A stretch of 64,000 nt of DNA from an uncultured Bacilli bacterium (GTDB lineage: Bacteria > Bacillota_I > Bacilli_A > RF39 > UBA660), in assembly GCA_934167465.1 (NCBI GenBank), contig CAKPKR010000005.1:1-64000 (forward strand). The letters are read 5' to 3'. The position numbers were made by a program, and so were the translations under genes. Below the pieces are notes generated by a model. The model did not search any database and was not told the DNA's origin. It saw only the letters and a program-made list of their open reading frames with translations. Positions 43,599-51,104 of this stretch are shown in pieces (within the stretch, counting starts at the first letter, position 1; each line of letters opens with the position of its first letter).

Positions 43599-44517
43599 TT
43601 GCTTCACTAAACACATTTTCATCAAATATATGTTGACTTGTATTCTTACTATATAATTCATCAGTACTTATAAGAAAGAATATATCTGTAATAGCACTTT
43701 CTCCATTAGATAAAACAGGATCATCCCAAGTTAAATCTAAATGTTTCCAAGATCCATCAATATAAACTAAATTCCAAATATGACTTGAACTAGATATTTT
43801 ATAATTTTTAATGTCCATTTTATCTAAAAATAAAGCCATTGCATCAGAGTATCCACCACATATAGCTTTGCCTGTAAAAAGGGGACCATAAGCTAAATTT
43901 GAGGTATGTTTTAAAGAAATAACATCGCCTTTTTTTACTTCTTCTGATCTTTCTTCATCGTAAGAAGTTCTATTAATAATATAGTCATGAATAGTTTTGA
44001 TTTTTTCTCTATCAGTCATTGAATCATTAATTAATTCAGCATATAATTCATCAATTTTAGAACTAATTTTACTAATCAATTCATTTGAATATAATTTGTC
44101 TACAACAATATTTACTCTACCAAAATTATTAAGATTAACATTTATTTTATTATAACTATTGTAAGGACTAACAAAATTATTGATATTTGAAATTAAAACT
44201 CTATCATTAATAATATCTTGAACATCAGTTAAACAATTTTCATATTTTTTAGAGCAAAAGAAAGTAAAATCTTCATAGCCATCATTTAACATTGTATAAA
44301 TAATATTCATGATATCTTGTTTGTTTTCAGGTTCAAAATCAGTAGTTTGTTTAACAAAATTAAAATCATAATCTTTTTTGTAAGAGTTTGGTTCATCATA
44401 AGTTAATTCATCTTTATAAACAATATCTTTAACAACAAAATCAAATATATTTTCATAATAAGTTAGTATTAAACCTAGTATAACTAGAAGGAACATTGTT
44501 TTTAGTAGTTTTTTCAT
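43585..44517 (-). CDS. Membrane-anchored transglutaminase-like protein
   Basis: An N-terminal helix (residues 5-24) anchors an exterior protein of 310 aa. The catalytic triad of a transglutaminase/cysteine-peptidase fold is visible: Cys in KAICGGYSDAMALF, His in SSSSHIWNLVYIDG and Asp in WKHLDLTWDDP. Such proteins act on cell-envelope proteins or peptidoglycan cross-links; the substrate is unknown. It sits between ylbL and rpsT. A small AGGTGATG ribosome site precedes it. Confidence 0.85.
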   Translation of the reverse strand: MKKLLKTMFLLVILGLILTYYENIFDFVVKDIVYKDELTYDEPNSYKKDYDFNFVKQTTDFEPENKQDIMNIIYTMLNDGYEDFTFFCSKKYENCLTDVQDIINDRVLISNINNFVSPYNSYNKINVNLNNFGRVNIVVDKLYSNELISKISSKIDELYAELINDSMTDREKIKTIHDYIINRTSYDEERSEEVKKGDVISLKHTSNLAYGPLFTGKAICGGYSDAMALFLDKMDIKNYKISSSSHIWNLVYIDGSWKHLDLTWDDPVLSNGESAITDIFFLISTDELYSKNTSQHIFDENVFSEAKKNS

Positions 44518-44568
44518 AGCATCACCTATTATAATTATAACATAAGAATATAAAAAAAGAAGTAAAAA

Positions 44569-44835
44569 TTACTCCATTGAATTAACTTTGATAGTTAAAC
44601 GAGATTTATTACGAGCTGCATAGTTATCTTTAACGATACCAGCACCAGCTGCTTTATCTATTCTTTTAATAGCTACTTTTAATGCTTCGTTAGCTTTTTC
44701 TTTATCTTTTGCTAAAACTGCTTTTTCAACGTTTTTAATAGCATTTTTTAAACTAGCTTTATATGTGTTATTATTATTAACTTTTCTTTTGATACTTGTT
44801 TTAACTGCTTTTTTAGCATTTTTCATATTTGGCAT
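44569..44835 (-). CDS. rpsT: 30S ribosomal protein S20
   Basis: 88 aa, very basic: MPNMKNAKKAVKTSIKRKVNNN... with the conserved NKAxRxKSRL-like end (YAARNKSRLTIKV). Standard length. GGAGGTGA precedes the start. Promoter at 44896-44868 on minus. Confidence 0.96.
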   Translation of the reverse strand: MPNMKNAKKAVKTSIKRKVNNNNTYKASLKNAIKNVEKAVLAKDKEKANEALKVAIKRIDKAAGAGIVKDNYAARNKSRLTIKVNSME

Positions 44836-44867
44836 AATTTCACCTCCAAGCCATTAATTCCTAATAT

Positions 44868-44896
44868 ATTTTAACAAATATAGAATCAAAAATCAA
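44868..44896 (-). promoter_or_regulatory. rpsT promoter
   Basis: On minus: TTGATT (44896-44891), 17 bp, TAAAAT (44873-44868) with TG before it. Confidence 0.75.
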
Positions 44897-44946
44897 GAAT
44901 TACTTATAAAAAGTATGAAAAAGTCCAAAATAATATTGGTGATACT

Positions 44947-45954
44947 ATGAAACATGAAATAGATTTGGCAAATTTCTCACTTCGAACAGACTTGATGATT
45001 GAAACTGTTGATACTAAAAACGATAAAATTAAAGAAACAGAAGATATTTACGTAACTGAAATAAAAGTTGATGAGAGTTTAAGTAAAAAAATAGAAAGAA
45101 AAGCTGGAAATTATATAACAATAGAGTTTCAAGATGTAACTGATATTGATAATCAAACCGTTTTAGAAAAGGTATTTAAAAAATATTTAAAAAAATTAAT
45201 TGATAAAGAATATAAAAGGGGCTTAATTATAGGACTAGGTAATATTAATTCAACCCCTGATTCATTAGGCCCAAAAGTAATAGAGAGTATTGTTGTAACT
45301 ACTCATATTTTGGAAATAGCACCTTTAGATGAAGGATTTAGTGAAATAGCAGCTATTGCCCCTGGTGTAACTGGGGATACAGGAATTGAAACCTATGAAA
45401 TCATAAAAAGTATGATTGATATTATTAAACCAGACTATGTAATAGCAATTGATGCTCTAGCAACTCTTTCAATTGAAAGATTAAATAAAACAATTCAAAT
45501 GAGTGATACCGGAATAAAACCGGGTAGTGGAATTGGTAATTTTAGAAAAGAAATAAGCAAAGAAACATTAGGAATACCTGTTATATCAATCGGAATACCA
45601 ACCGTTCTTGATGCTGTAAGTATTGTATCAGATACATTTAATTACATCTATAAAAATTATGAATTTAATAAAGAATTTATTAATAATCCAATGAATAAAA
45701 TAGTAAAAAGCTCATCAATTAATTATTTAAAAAAAGAATATAAAACAAATGTTGAAGATAAAAAAAATCTTCTCGGTATGATAGGGGAATTATCCGAGGA
45801 AGAAGTAAGAAAACTAATATATGAGGTCTTAACTCCAATTGGTTATAACTTAATGGTTACTCCCAAAGAAATCGATTTTACCATAAAAAAACTTAGTCAA
45901 GTACTAAGTAATGGTATTAATGAAACTGTTCATCCTAAATTAGAAATAAGCTAA
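44947..45954 (+). CDS. gpr: Germination protease GPR
   Basis: Aspartic-type protease that degrades small acid-soluble spore proteins during germination. Family hallmarks: LANFSLRTDLMIET at the N-terminus (the propeptide cleavage region), GLGNINSTPDSLGPKV, APGVTGDTGIETYEII and VIAIDALATLS. 335 aa. GGTGATA ribosome site. Its presence implies SASPs elsewhere in the genome. Confidence 0.96.
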   Translation: MKHEIDLANFSLRTDLMIETVDTKNDKIKETEDIYVTEIKVDESLSKKIERKAGNYITIEFQDVTDIDNQTVLEKVFKKYLKKLIDKEYKRGLIIGLGNINSTPDSLGPKVIESIVVTTHILEIAPLDEGFSEIAAIAPGVTGDTGIETYEIIKSMIDIIKPDYVIAIDALATLSIERLNKTIQMSDTGIKPGSGIGNFRKEISKETLGIPVISIGIPTVLDAVSIVSDTFNYIYKNYEFNKEFINNPMNKIVKSSSINYLKKEYKTNVEDKKNLLGMIGELSEEEVRKLIYEVLTPIGYNLMVTPKEIDFTIKKLSQVLSNGINETVHPKLEIS

Positions 45955-46035
45955 ACATGAAATTACAAATGAAGCAACCATTGCTAACAACAAAATAATT
46001 GCTACAATTCTTTGGCTATTATTTTTCTTTTTCAT
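45940..46035 (-). CDS. Tiny one-helix membrane protein (31 aa)
   Basis: ATG at 46035 with AGAGGTGTTGA in front; the product begins MKKKNNSQRIVAII and continues as one hydrophobic helix (LLLAMVASFVISCLAYF). The Lys/Arg-rich start followed by a single helix is the layout of DUF4044-type small Bacillota proteins, though the family cannot be confirmed at this length. Its last 15 bp overlap the 3' end of gpr in antisense. Confidence 0.65.
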   Translation of the reverse strand: MKKKNNSQRIVAIILLLAMVASFVISCLAYF

Positions 46036-46114
46036 TTCAACACCTCTAATTAATTATATCATATTTTTGTAATAATAATAGTTTTTTTTAATATTATTAA
46101 TTAGGTGATATAAA

Positions 46115-46717
46115 TTGGACAAGATTAAGAAGAATAAAATTATAGTATTTTTAATAGTAATTACTGCAGTAGCATTTATATTTGGAACTTTTTTTATAAC
46201 TATATTAAATAATAGTGATAAACAACTGGTAAAAACATATATCGAAACATTTTTAAATGACATTTATAAAAATGAAATAAATTATATTAATGTTTTAAAA
46301 AATACTTTATCATCGAATATTTTTATAGTAATTTTAATTTGGTTATTAGGTATTTCAATTATAGGAACACCAATAATAGTAATAATATATTTTTTTAAAG
46401 CATTTAGTTTAGGTTTTACAATCAGTTCCTTTATTTTTACATATAAAACAAAAGGAATAATATTTAGTTTACTATACATTTTTCCTAACGAAATAGTAAA
46501 ATATTTGTGCTACACATTAATAATTATAAATGCTTTAAATGTATCTAAAAAATTAACACTTTCTGTATTAAAAAAAGAAAATTTGAATTTTAATAGAATT
46601 ATTAATAGATATTTTAAAATATTAGTTATATGTTTAATAACAATTATTATAACTAGTTTATATGAAGTGTATGGAATACCATTTATTTTTAATAAATTTT
46701 ATTTCTTAATAAAGTAG
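46115..46717 (+). CDS. spoIIM: Stage II sporulation protein M
   Basis: 200-aa polytopic protein of the DMP complex, which drives septal peptidoglycan hydrolysis and engulfment. FGTFFITILNN near the N-terminus, then IFIVILIWLLGISIIGTPIIVI and YIFPNEIVKYLCYT are typical. The start is TTG 46115: AGGTGAT at 46103-46109 gives proper spacing and no ATG fits. Another sporulation gene in a cluster with gpr. Confidence 0.88.
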   Translation: MDKIKKNKIIVFLIVITAVAFIFGTFFITILNNSDKQLVKTYIETFLNDIYKNEINYINVLKNTLSSNIFIVILIWLLGISIIGTPIIVIIYFFKAFSLGFTISSFIFTYKTKGIIFSLLYIFPNEIVKYLCYTLIIINALNVSKKLTLSVLKKENLNFNRIINRYFKILVICLITIIITSLYEVYGIPFIFNKFYFLIK

Positions 46718-46758
46718 ACTATTAAGTCTTTTTTTTGTATAATTATAGTGGTGATTTT
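46716..46758 (+). promoter_or_regulatory. Compact terminator-promoter-RBS junction before mnmA
   Basis: AGACT (46716-46720) pairs with AGTCT (46725-46729), T tract, TATAAT at 46738-46743, GGTGAT at 46750-46755. The in-frame ATG at 46735 overlaps the -10 and cannot be the start. Confidence 0.65.
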
Positions 46759-47865
46759 ATGAAAAAAGTAGTAATTGGAATGAGTGGGGGAGTAGATAGT
46801 AGTGTAGCAGCCATCATTCTTAAAAATCAAGGATACGATGTTATTGGACTATTTATGCGTAATTGGGATGCAAGTGTAAATAACGATATTAATGGTAATC
46901 CAACTTTAAATAATAATATTTGTCCTCAAGAACAAGATTATAATGATGCTTTAAAAGTATGCGAAAAAATAGGTATTCCATTACACAGAGTTGATTTTGT
47001 TAAAGAATATTGGGATTATGTTTTTACTTATTTTTTAGATGAATTAAAAAAAGGGAGAACTCCTAATCCAGACATTATGTGTAACAAATATATTAAATTC
47101 GATATATTTGCTAAAGAAGCAATAAAATTAGGCGCTGATTATATTGCAACTGGACACTATGCTAGAATGAAAGATGGAAAACTATTAAGAGGTTTAGATA
47201 CTAATAAAGATCAAACTTATTTTTTATCACAAGTTACAAAAAAACAACTTGAAAATGTTTTATTTCCAATTGGAGATTTGCAAAAACCAGAGGTTAGAAA
47301 AATAGCGACTGATTATGGTTTAATTACGGCAGAAAAAAAAGATTCTACTGGCATTTGTTTTATTGGTGAAAGAAATTTCAAGAATTTTTTAACTAATTAT
47401 TTACCTAACATTCCCGGTGATATTGTAAATATTGATACTAAAGAAGTAATAGGTAAACACATCGGATTAATGTATTATACAATAGGTCAAAGAAGAGGGT
47501 TAAATATTGGTGGAACCGAAAACAGAATATTTGTTGTTGGAAAAGATTTAGAAAAAAATATTTTATATATTGCTGATAGTACTAAAGAAGATTATTTATT
47601 AAGTGACTCTTGTTTAATTGATAGTGTTAATTTATTAACCGATGAAAAAATAGAAAAATGTAGTGCTAAATTCAGATATAGACAACCTGACAATAACGTT
47701 ATTTTAGAATATCTAGATAATGGAAATATTCTTGTAAAATATCCTCAAATGGTGAAATCAGTTACTCCAGGACAAGCTTGTGTATTATATAATGGCGAAG
47801 AATGTATTGGCGGAGGAATTATTAAAGAAGTCTATAAAAATAATGAAAAAATCAAATATTTATAA
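46759..47865 (+). CDS. mnmA: tRNA 2-thiouridine(34) synthase MnmA
   Basis: Thiolates U34 of tRNAs for Lys, Glu and Gln. P-loop GMSGGVDSSVAA at the N-terminus, first catalytic Cys in NPDIMCNKYIKF (about residue 110), second in DSTGICFIGERNF (about 206), ATGHYARM and DQTYFLSQV. 368 aa from ATG 46759. The sulfur is probably delivered from the cysteine desulfurase at 6069. Confidence 0.97.
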   Translation: MKKVVIGMSGGVDSSVAAIILKNQGYDVIGLFMRNWDASVNNDINGNPTLNNNICPQEQDYNDALKVCEKIGIPLHRVDFVKEYWDYVFTYFLDELKKGRTPNPDIMCNKYIKFDIFAKEAIKLGADYIATGHYARMKDGKLLRGLDTNKDQTYFLSQVTKKQLENVLFPIGDLQKPEVRKIATDYGLITAEKKDSTGICFIGERNFKNFLTNYLPNIPGDIVNIDTKEVIGKHIGLMYYTIGQRRGLNIGGTENRIFVVGKDLEKNILYIADSTKEDYLLSDSCLIDSVNLLTDEKIEKCSAKFRYRQPDNNVILEYLDNGNILVKYPQMVKSVTPGQACVLYNGEECIGGGIIKEVYKNNEKIKYL

Positions 47866-47887
47866 AACTTTACTTTTAATTTACACC

Positions 47888-47915
47888 TTGACATTTGACA
47901 TATAAGTGATAAAAT
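47888..47915 (+). promoter_or_regulatory. Promoter of the helix-turn-helix gene
   Basis: TTGACA (47888-47893), 16 bp, TAAAAT (47910-47915) with a TG before it; a second TTGACA lies at 47895-47900. AGGAGG precedes ATG 47936. Confidence 0.75.
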
Positions 47916-47935
47916 TATTATAGGAGGTTTACGAT

Positions 47936-48718
47936 ATGGAAAGACTAAACGAAATATTACATGAATTAGGAATATCAAAAGTTAAACTTGCTAAATTTTT
48001 AGGTGTTTCAAGACAAATGATTTATAATTATTTAGAATTGGATGATCTTAATAAATGGCCAAAAGATAAAAAAGTTTTATTATTTAATTTATTAGGTATT
48101 AAATCAGCTGAAGAATTAGATGCAATTAAAGTAGATACCGATTATATTTTAAATGTTGAATCTAGAATAAATAGTTTATTTGAAAGTACAAATAAGGTAG
48201 AAGTAGATTCATCTAATCCATTAAGTGGTTTAAATGAAAAAAGAAGAGAATTATTAAGCAATATTATTTCATTAGCTAGAGAAGATTTAGAAGATGATGG
48301 CGATATTGAAACAGAAAAAACTTATGAATATTTATATCATTTTATTCAAACAATGGGTTCATCTAAAGAATTAAAATATATTCTTGCATATATGGCAAAA
48401 GCTACTGGATTTGAGAAACCATTAAGTTTTACTTATAATGAAGAAGAACAATTTATGTTTGAAAGTATTTTATTCTCTGCATTTACATTATATAATAATG
48501 ATGGTGGGGGAATATCAAAAACTAAATTAGCAGAATCACATAAAAGATTCGTTAATCAAATAGAACATAAAATGGAAGAAAAAATGAGTCGTACACTTGA
48601 ATTGAATACAATTAAAATTCAAGCATTAAAAGAACTTGGTTTTACTGAAATCAATGATGCTAATGCACCAGAAGTATTTGCTAAAATAGCAGAAATAGAA
48701 TCAAGAAAAGTAAATTAA
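47936..48718 (+). CDS. Helix-turn-helix protein of unknown function
   Basis: An XRE-like helix-turn-helix is at residues about 8-30 (LGISKVKLAKFLGVSRQMIYNYL). The remaining 220 aa are helical and acidic, with no recognised ligand domain (SNPLSGLNEKRRELLSNII, ETEKTYEYLYHFIQTMGSS). 260 aa. It is the last chromosomal gene before the dif region and the prophage, with a strong promoter of its own. It could be a chromosomal regulator; nothing ties it to the phage. Confidence 0.75.
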   Translation: MERLNEILHELGISKVKLAKFLGVSRQMIYNYLELDDLNKWPKDKKVLLFNLLGIKSAEELDAIKVDTDYILNVESRINSLFESTNKVEVDSSNPLSGLNEKRRELLSNIISLAREDLEDDGDIETEKTYEYLYHFIQTMGSSKELKYILAYMAKATGFEKPLSFTYNEEEQFMFESILFSAFTLYNNDGGGISKTKLAESHKRFVNQIEHKMEEKMSRTLELNTIKIQALKELGFTEINDANAPEVFAKIAEIESRKVN

Positions 48719-48741
48719 AAACTCTTTAAGAGTTTTTTTCT
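48717..48741 (+). terminator. Terminator after the helix-turn-helix gene
   Basis: AAAAACTC (48717-48724) pairs with GAGTTTTT (48730-48737), loop TTTAA. Confidence 0.8.
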
Positions 48742-49022
48742 TTTTAACCACCCTCTTTATATAATTTATAAAAGTAGGGGAATTATTAAACACTATTTTA
48801 AGATTATTATAATTAAGTAATAAATATTAAATAAATAAATATATTATTCATTATTAAATAATTAAATTGAACTTAATAATATAGAAGAGATATATTAATA
48901 TTATAAAATTTAAAAAACAATATTAATTAAGATATCTATAAATAAAATATATAAAATTAAAAAATACATAAATTCATAGATGGATAATTCTATTATTTTA
49001 TGTATTTTTTAGCTAATATTCA
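48742..49022. other. Extremely AT-rich gene-free DNA left of dif
   Basis: No gene, promoter or RNA is evident between 48742 and 48958. At 48959-48972 and 48997-49010 there is a perfect 14-bp inverted repeat (A-rich left, T-rich right) that can stop transcription from both sides just before the attachment site. Confidence 0.6.
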
Positions 49023-49050
49023 ACTTCCTATAATCTATATAATAAAATCG
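49023..49050 (+). other. Left attachment site (attL, hybrid dif)
   Basis: The first 18 bp (XerC arm ACTTCCTATAA, centre TCTATA and one more T) are identical to the right-hand site at 57818. The last 10 bp (AATAAAATCG) differ and resemble no dif XerD arm, so this should be the phage-derived half. Confidence 0.85.
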
Positions 49051-49055
49051 TTAAA

Positions 49056-49083
49056 AATTCCTATAATCTAATGAACTAGGGGA
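49056..49083 (+). other. Second partial dif-like site
   Basis: AATTCCTATAATCTA (49056-49070) repeats the XerC arm and centre of the attachment site 33 bp further in, in the same orientation, with one mismatch. It may be an accessory attP arm or a trace of an earlier integration. Confidence 0.55.
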
Positions 49084-49112
49084 TTGGGGTTATAGGGGTG
49101 GTAACCCCTATA
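49079..49112 (+). repeat. G-run cluster and GC-rich hairpin, candidate phage origin or packaging signal
   Basis: Three GGGG runs (49079-49082, 49086-49089, 49095-49098) stand out from the AT-rich surroundings. TATAGGGGT (49091-49099) pairs perfectly with ACCCCTATA (49104-49112) around GGTA. Such hairpins in the intergenic region of filamentous phages serve as packaging signal or strand origin; which one applies here is unknown. Confidence 0.55.
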
Positions 49113-49253
49113 CTAATAAAACATCGAAGAATATTTTTAAAATTATTTATTAAATTATTGAGATTCTTTAAAATTATAGTGTTATGTAGAACCAAGAGAA
49201 AAATTTCGAAGAATAAAATATACAATTTACTTTAAATTATTGAAAAAGTGTAG

Positions 49254-49421
49254 TATAATGGTCTTACAATGAACGGAGAGGGTTATATTATTGATAATTG
49301 TTCCAGTTTACTGGAACAATATAATTTGCTATGTAGCGAGGTCGTAGCAGTTATTTCCCCACTTAATATAACTATGAGCGAAAACAGACGCAAAAAACTT
49401 TGTTCGTTGAGTTTGTACTAG
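49254..49421 (+). other. Structured phage intergenic RNA/ssDNA region with its own promoter
   Basis: A TATAAT at 49254-49259 precedes a three-way-junction fold: outer stem GTTATATTA (49282-49290) with TAATATAAC (49364-49372), inner hairpin ATTGTTCCAG/CTGGAACAAT (49297-49306, 49311-49320) and a small TGCTA/TAGCA stem (49327-49331, 49345-49349). A 50-codon frame (49269-49421) also crosses it, but has no ribosome site. A small RNA or an origin structure is more likely than a protein. From 49422 to 49505 I see only an AAAAGAAA/TTTCTTTT hairpin near 49470. Confidence 0.55.
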
Positions 49422-49505
49422 AGTTGTGCTAAAAATTTTGTACGTGCATAATTATCTAGTATTAGAAAAGAAAGTCATTTCTTTTGATTGGTTTTCTTTC
49501 ATAAA

Positions 49506-49527
49506 AAAAAGGAAAGTATTCCTTTTT
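49506..49527 (-). terminator. Terminator for the leftward phage genes
   Basis: AAAAAGGAA (49506-49514) pairs with TTCCTTTTT (49519-49527) around AGTA; on minus it follows the 39-aa gene's stop. Confidence 0.7.
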
Positions 49528-49532
49528 ACTAA

Positions 49533-49652
49533 TTATTTATTTATAATTTTAATTATAATTTCAATAATAGTAATCAAAACTATAACTAATGATGTATAAA
49601 TAAATAATTTTAAACTTGCCATAATTGTTTTATGGCTTTTTATTTTTATCAT
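49533..49652 (-). CDS. Small phage membrane protein (39 aa, leftward)
   Basis: From ATG 49652 with CGGAGG 7 nt upstream: MIKIKSHKTIMASLKLF and then one long hydrophobic helix to the end (VIVLITIIEIIIKIINK). Its leader (TTGGGGAAATATTTAGTTATTT...) is nearly identical to that of the coat candidate at 50890. The gene follows the repressor gene leftward, so it may be expressed in the lysogen, possibly for superinfection exclusion; that role is a guess. Confidence 0.65.
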   Translation of the reverse strand: MIKIKSHKTIMASLKLFIYTSLVIVLITIIEIIIKIINK

Positions 49653-49730
49653 AATAACCTCCGTTCTAAGAAATAACTAAATATTTCCCCAATTTATTTC
49701 ATCTAGAACGAGTTTATTAACTAAGTTATT

Positions 49731-49777
49731 AATCAAAAAAAGTACGAGCGTTTTCCCCACGAGTGCTTTTTTTGATT
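49731..49777 (-). terminator. Terminator after the repressor gene
   Basis: A 12-bp stem AATCAAAAAAAG / CTTTTTTTGATT (49731-49742, 49766-49777) follows the stop at 49781. Confidence 0.65.
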
Positions 49778-49780
49778 TTT

Positions 49781-50017
49781 TTATATATCTTTTCTTTCCA
49801 TATCTTTTATTTTATATTCTTCTTTAGTTATTTTATTTCTAAAGATTATTTCGAAGTCGCAATTATTTGCGATTTTTTCTATTGTTTCATATGTTGGGTT
49901 ACTATATTTTGTTTCGTAACCTGATAATGTTGTCTGTGCTATATTTAGTATTTTTGCTAATTGTTTTTGATTTAATTTTTTTGTTTTTCTCATAAACTTT
50001 AGCATTTTTCCTATCAT
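49781..50017 (-). CDS. CI/Cro-like phage repressor
   Basis: 78-aa single-domain XRE protein with the helix-turn-helix QKQLAKILNIAQTTLSGYETKYSNPTYETIEKIA (here the central part of residues 18-50, named by its start and end). No C-terminal cleavage domain is present, so control by RecA is unlikely. AGGTGG precedes ATG 50017. It is transcribed away from the structural genes, and three operators lie between, which fits a repressor governing the lysogenic state. Confidence 0.88.
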   Translation of the reverse strand: MIGKMLKFMRKTKKLNQKQLAKILNIAQTTLSGYETKYSNPTYETIEKIANNCDFEIIFRNKITKEEYKIKDMERKDI

Positions 50018-50035
50018 AATTAACCACCTATATAA

Positions 50036-50120
50036 ATTATCGCATTTCTCGTTATTTTTTTCTTGACATAACGAGATACTCGTTATAAAATTATATTAGA
50101 TATATCGAGATATTCGTTAT
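50036..50120. promoter_or_regulatory. Phage switch region: divergent promoters with three operators
   Basis: Rightward promoter TTGACA (50063-50068), 17 bp, TAAAAT (50086-50091). A perfect operator, ATAACGAG-ata-CTCGTTAT (50068-50086), fills the spacer. A second, weaker one (ATATCGAG-ata-TTCGTTAT, 50102-50120) lies just past the start point. A third, one-sided copy (TCTCGTTAT, in 50039-50055) lies at the leftward promoter, whose -10 reads GATAAT on minus (50041-50036). Confidence 0.8.
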
Positions 50121-50195
50121 ATCGAACCACATTTACACAAGTAGGGTTTTTCTATGTTCCCTACTTGTAAAAAAATATAGAAAGGAATTGATATT

Positions 50196-50480
50196 ATGAA
50201 ACAAGTAAGAATAACAATTATAAATGCTAGTGTTAATAAGGTTAAAGATAAAAAAACAGGTCAATACACTGGTAGTCTTACTAAGATTGTCTATGCAGTA
50301 GAAAGAACTAATACTGAAAATTTGGTAGGTAATGCAATATTAACTTGCTATAAACAAGGTAATTTATTAAAAACATTAACACCTTATGTAATGAAACTTT
50401 CTAATGCTGAGATAAGAGAAGATTTTACTGATAATGGTAGTAAATGGGCTATTATGAAATTAAACAATGTCGAATTATAA
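50196..50480 (+). CDS. Candidate phage ssDNA-binding protein (pV-like)
   Basis: First rightward phage gene, 94 aa, with AAAGGAAT before ATG. No homology is recognised by eye; size, position before the structural genes, and a small beta-rich pattern (VRITIINASVNKVKDKKTG, LTKIVYAVERTN, NAILTCYKQGN, WAIMKLNNVEL) suit the ssDNA-binding protein that coats the replicated strand in filamentous phages. It overlaps the next gene by 14 bp. Low-to-moderate certainty for the role, high for coding. Confidence 0.6.
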   Translation: MKQVRITIINASVNKVKDKKTGQYTGSLTKIVYAVERTNTENLVGNAILTCYKQGNLLKTLTPYVMKLSNAEIREDFTDNGSKWAIMKLNNVEL

Positions 50481-50724
50481 TGAGATACCTATTTATTTGA
50501 TAACATATCAGAATAAAAATTTAGAATTAAAACATCGATATTTAAAGAATTATAATTATAGTTTAAAAGTAGGCGACACCACATCTATGGGGTGGTATGT
50601 GTTAGATATTCAAACATTATATAATGGTCGCTTTTATACTAATAAAGAATATTCGAAAATATGTAGTAATTCTAAAAAAGGCTTTTTATGGAAAATAAAA
50701 AAAATATTTCATAAAAAATATTAA
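50467..50724 (+). CDS. Unknown phage protein (85 aa)
   Basis: Begins within the end of the previous gene. Soluble, basic C-terminus (KKGFLWKIKKIFHKKY). Contains IPIYLITYQNKN and GDTTSMGWYVLDIQTLYNG, possibly a small beta domain. Not recognised. Probably part of the early replication group. Confidence 0.6.
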   Translation: MSNYNEIPIYLITYQNKNLELKHRYLKNYNYSLKVGDTTSMGWYVLDIQTLYNGRFYTNKEYSKICSNSKKGFLWKIKKIFHKKY

Positions 50725-50729
50725 TTTGT

Positions 50730-50804
50730 TATAAAAAGTGTTTATATATTTTCGTATTTGGTTTTTATTTACTTCTTTCATTTTGGTTATAAACACTTTT
50801 TATA
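50730..50804 (+). repeat. 17-bp perfect inverted repeat with 41-nt spacer
   Basis: The 17-bp arms (50730-50746 and 50788-50804; core AAAAAGTGTTTAT) are exact reverse complements. No T tract follows, so it is not an ordinary terminator. It separates the early genes from the coat candidate. In ssDNA it would form a long stem; the complementary-strand origin or an RNA processing site are possible. Confidence 0.7.
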
Positions 50805-50889
50805 TATATATTCGTTTGTTAGTTAAAAATATTGCTTTTAATAGAAAGTTGGGGAAATATTTAATTATTTCTAGGGAAGGAGCGATAAA

Positions 50890-51072
50890 ATGACTGCAGC
50901 AACAAGCGAAGGTGTATTAGCAGTTTTAGCAATATTAAAAGATATTGCGTTTGCAATACTTGATATGATTTCTAAGGTTGTAGAAGTAGTAATGGCTAAC
51001 CCATTATTATTGATTCCAATCGGTGTAGTAATGCTAAGAACTGTTATTTCAGTTTTTAAATCATTATTTTAA
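50890..51072 (+). CDS. Major coat protein candidate (60 aa)
   Basis: A very strong ribosome site (AAGGAG) and a tiny protein: MTAATSEGVLAVLAILKD... with an amphipathic first helix, then ANPLLLIPIGVVML and a basic end (RTVISVFKSLF). This is the layout of filamentous phage coat proteins: slightly acidic exterior part, membrane core, positive DNA-facing tail. No cleavable signal peptide is seen. A 9-bp hairpin follows the stop. It is the best of several coat candidates (see also 53938 and 55512). Confidence 0.65.
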   Translation: MTAATSEGVLAVLAILKDIAFAILDMISKVVEVVMANPLLLIPIGVVMLRTVISVFKSLF

Positions 51073-51078
51073 AAACTA

Positions 51079-51104
51079 ACTAGCAATTATTAAATATTGC
51101 TAGT
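51079..51104 (+). terminator. Hairpin after the coat candidate
   Basis: ACTAGCAAT (51079-51087) pairs with ATTGCTAGT (51096-51104). No T tract, so it may protect mRNA ends or attenuate, giving more coat protein than downstream products. Confidence 0.55.

Noticed and set aside
49269..49421. 50-codon frame in the phage non-coding region
   Set aside because: No ribosome site, and strong nested base pairing runs through it; kept only as a remark.
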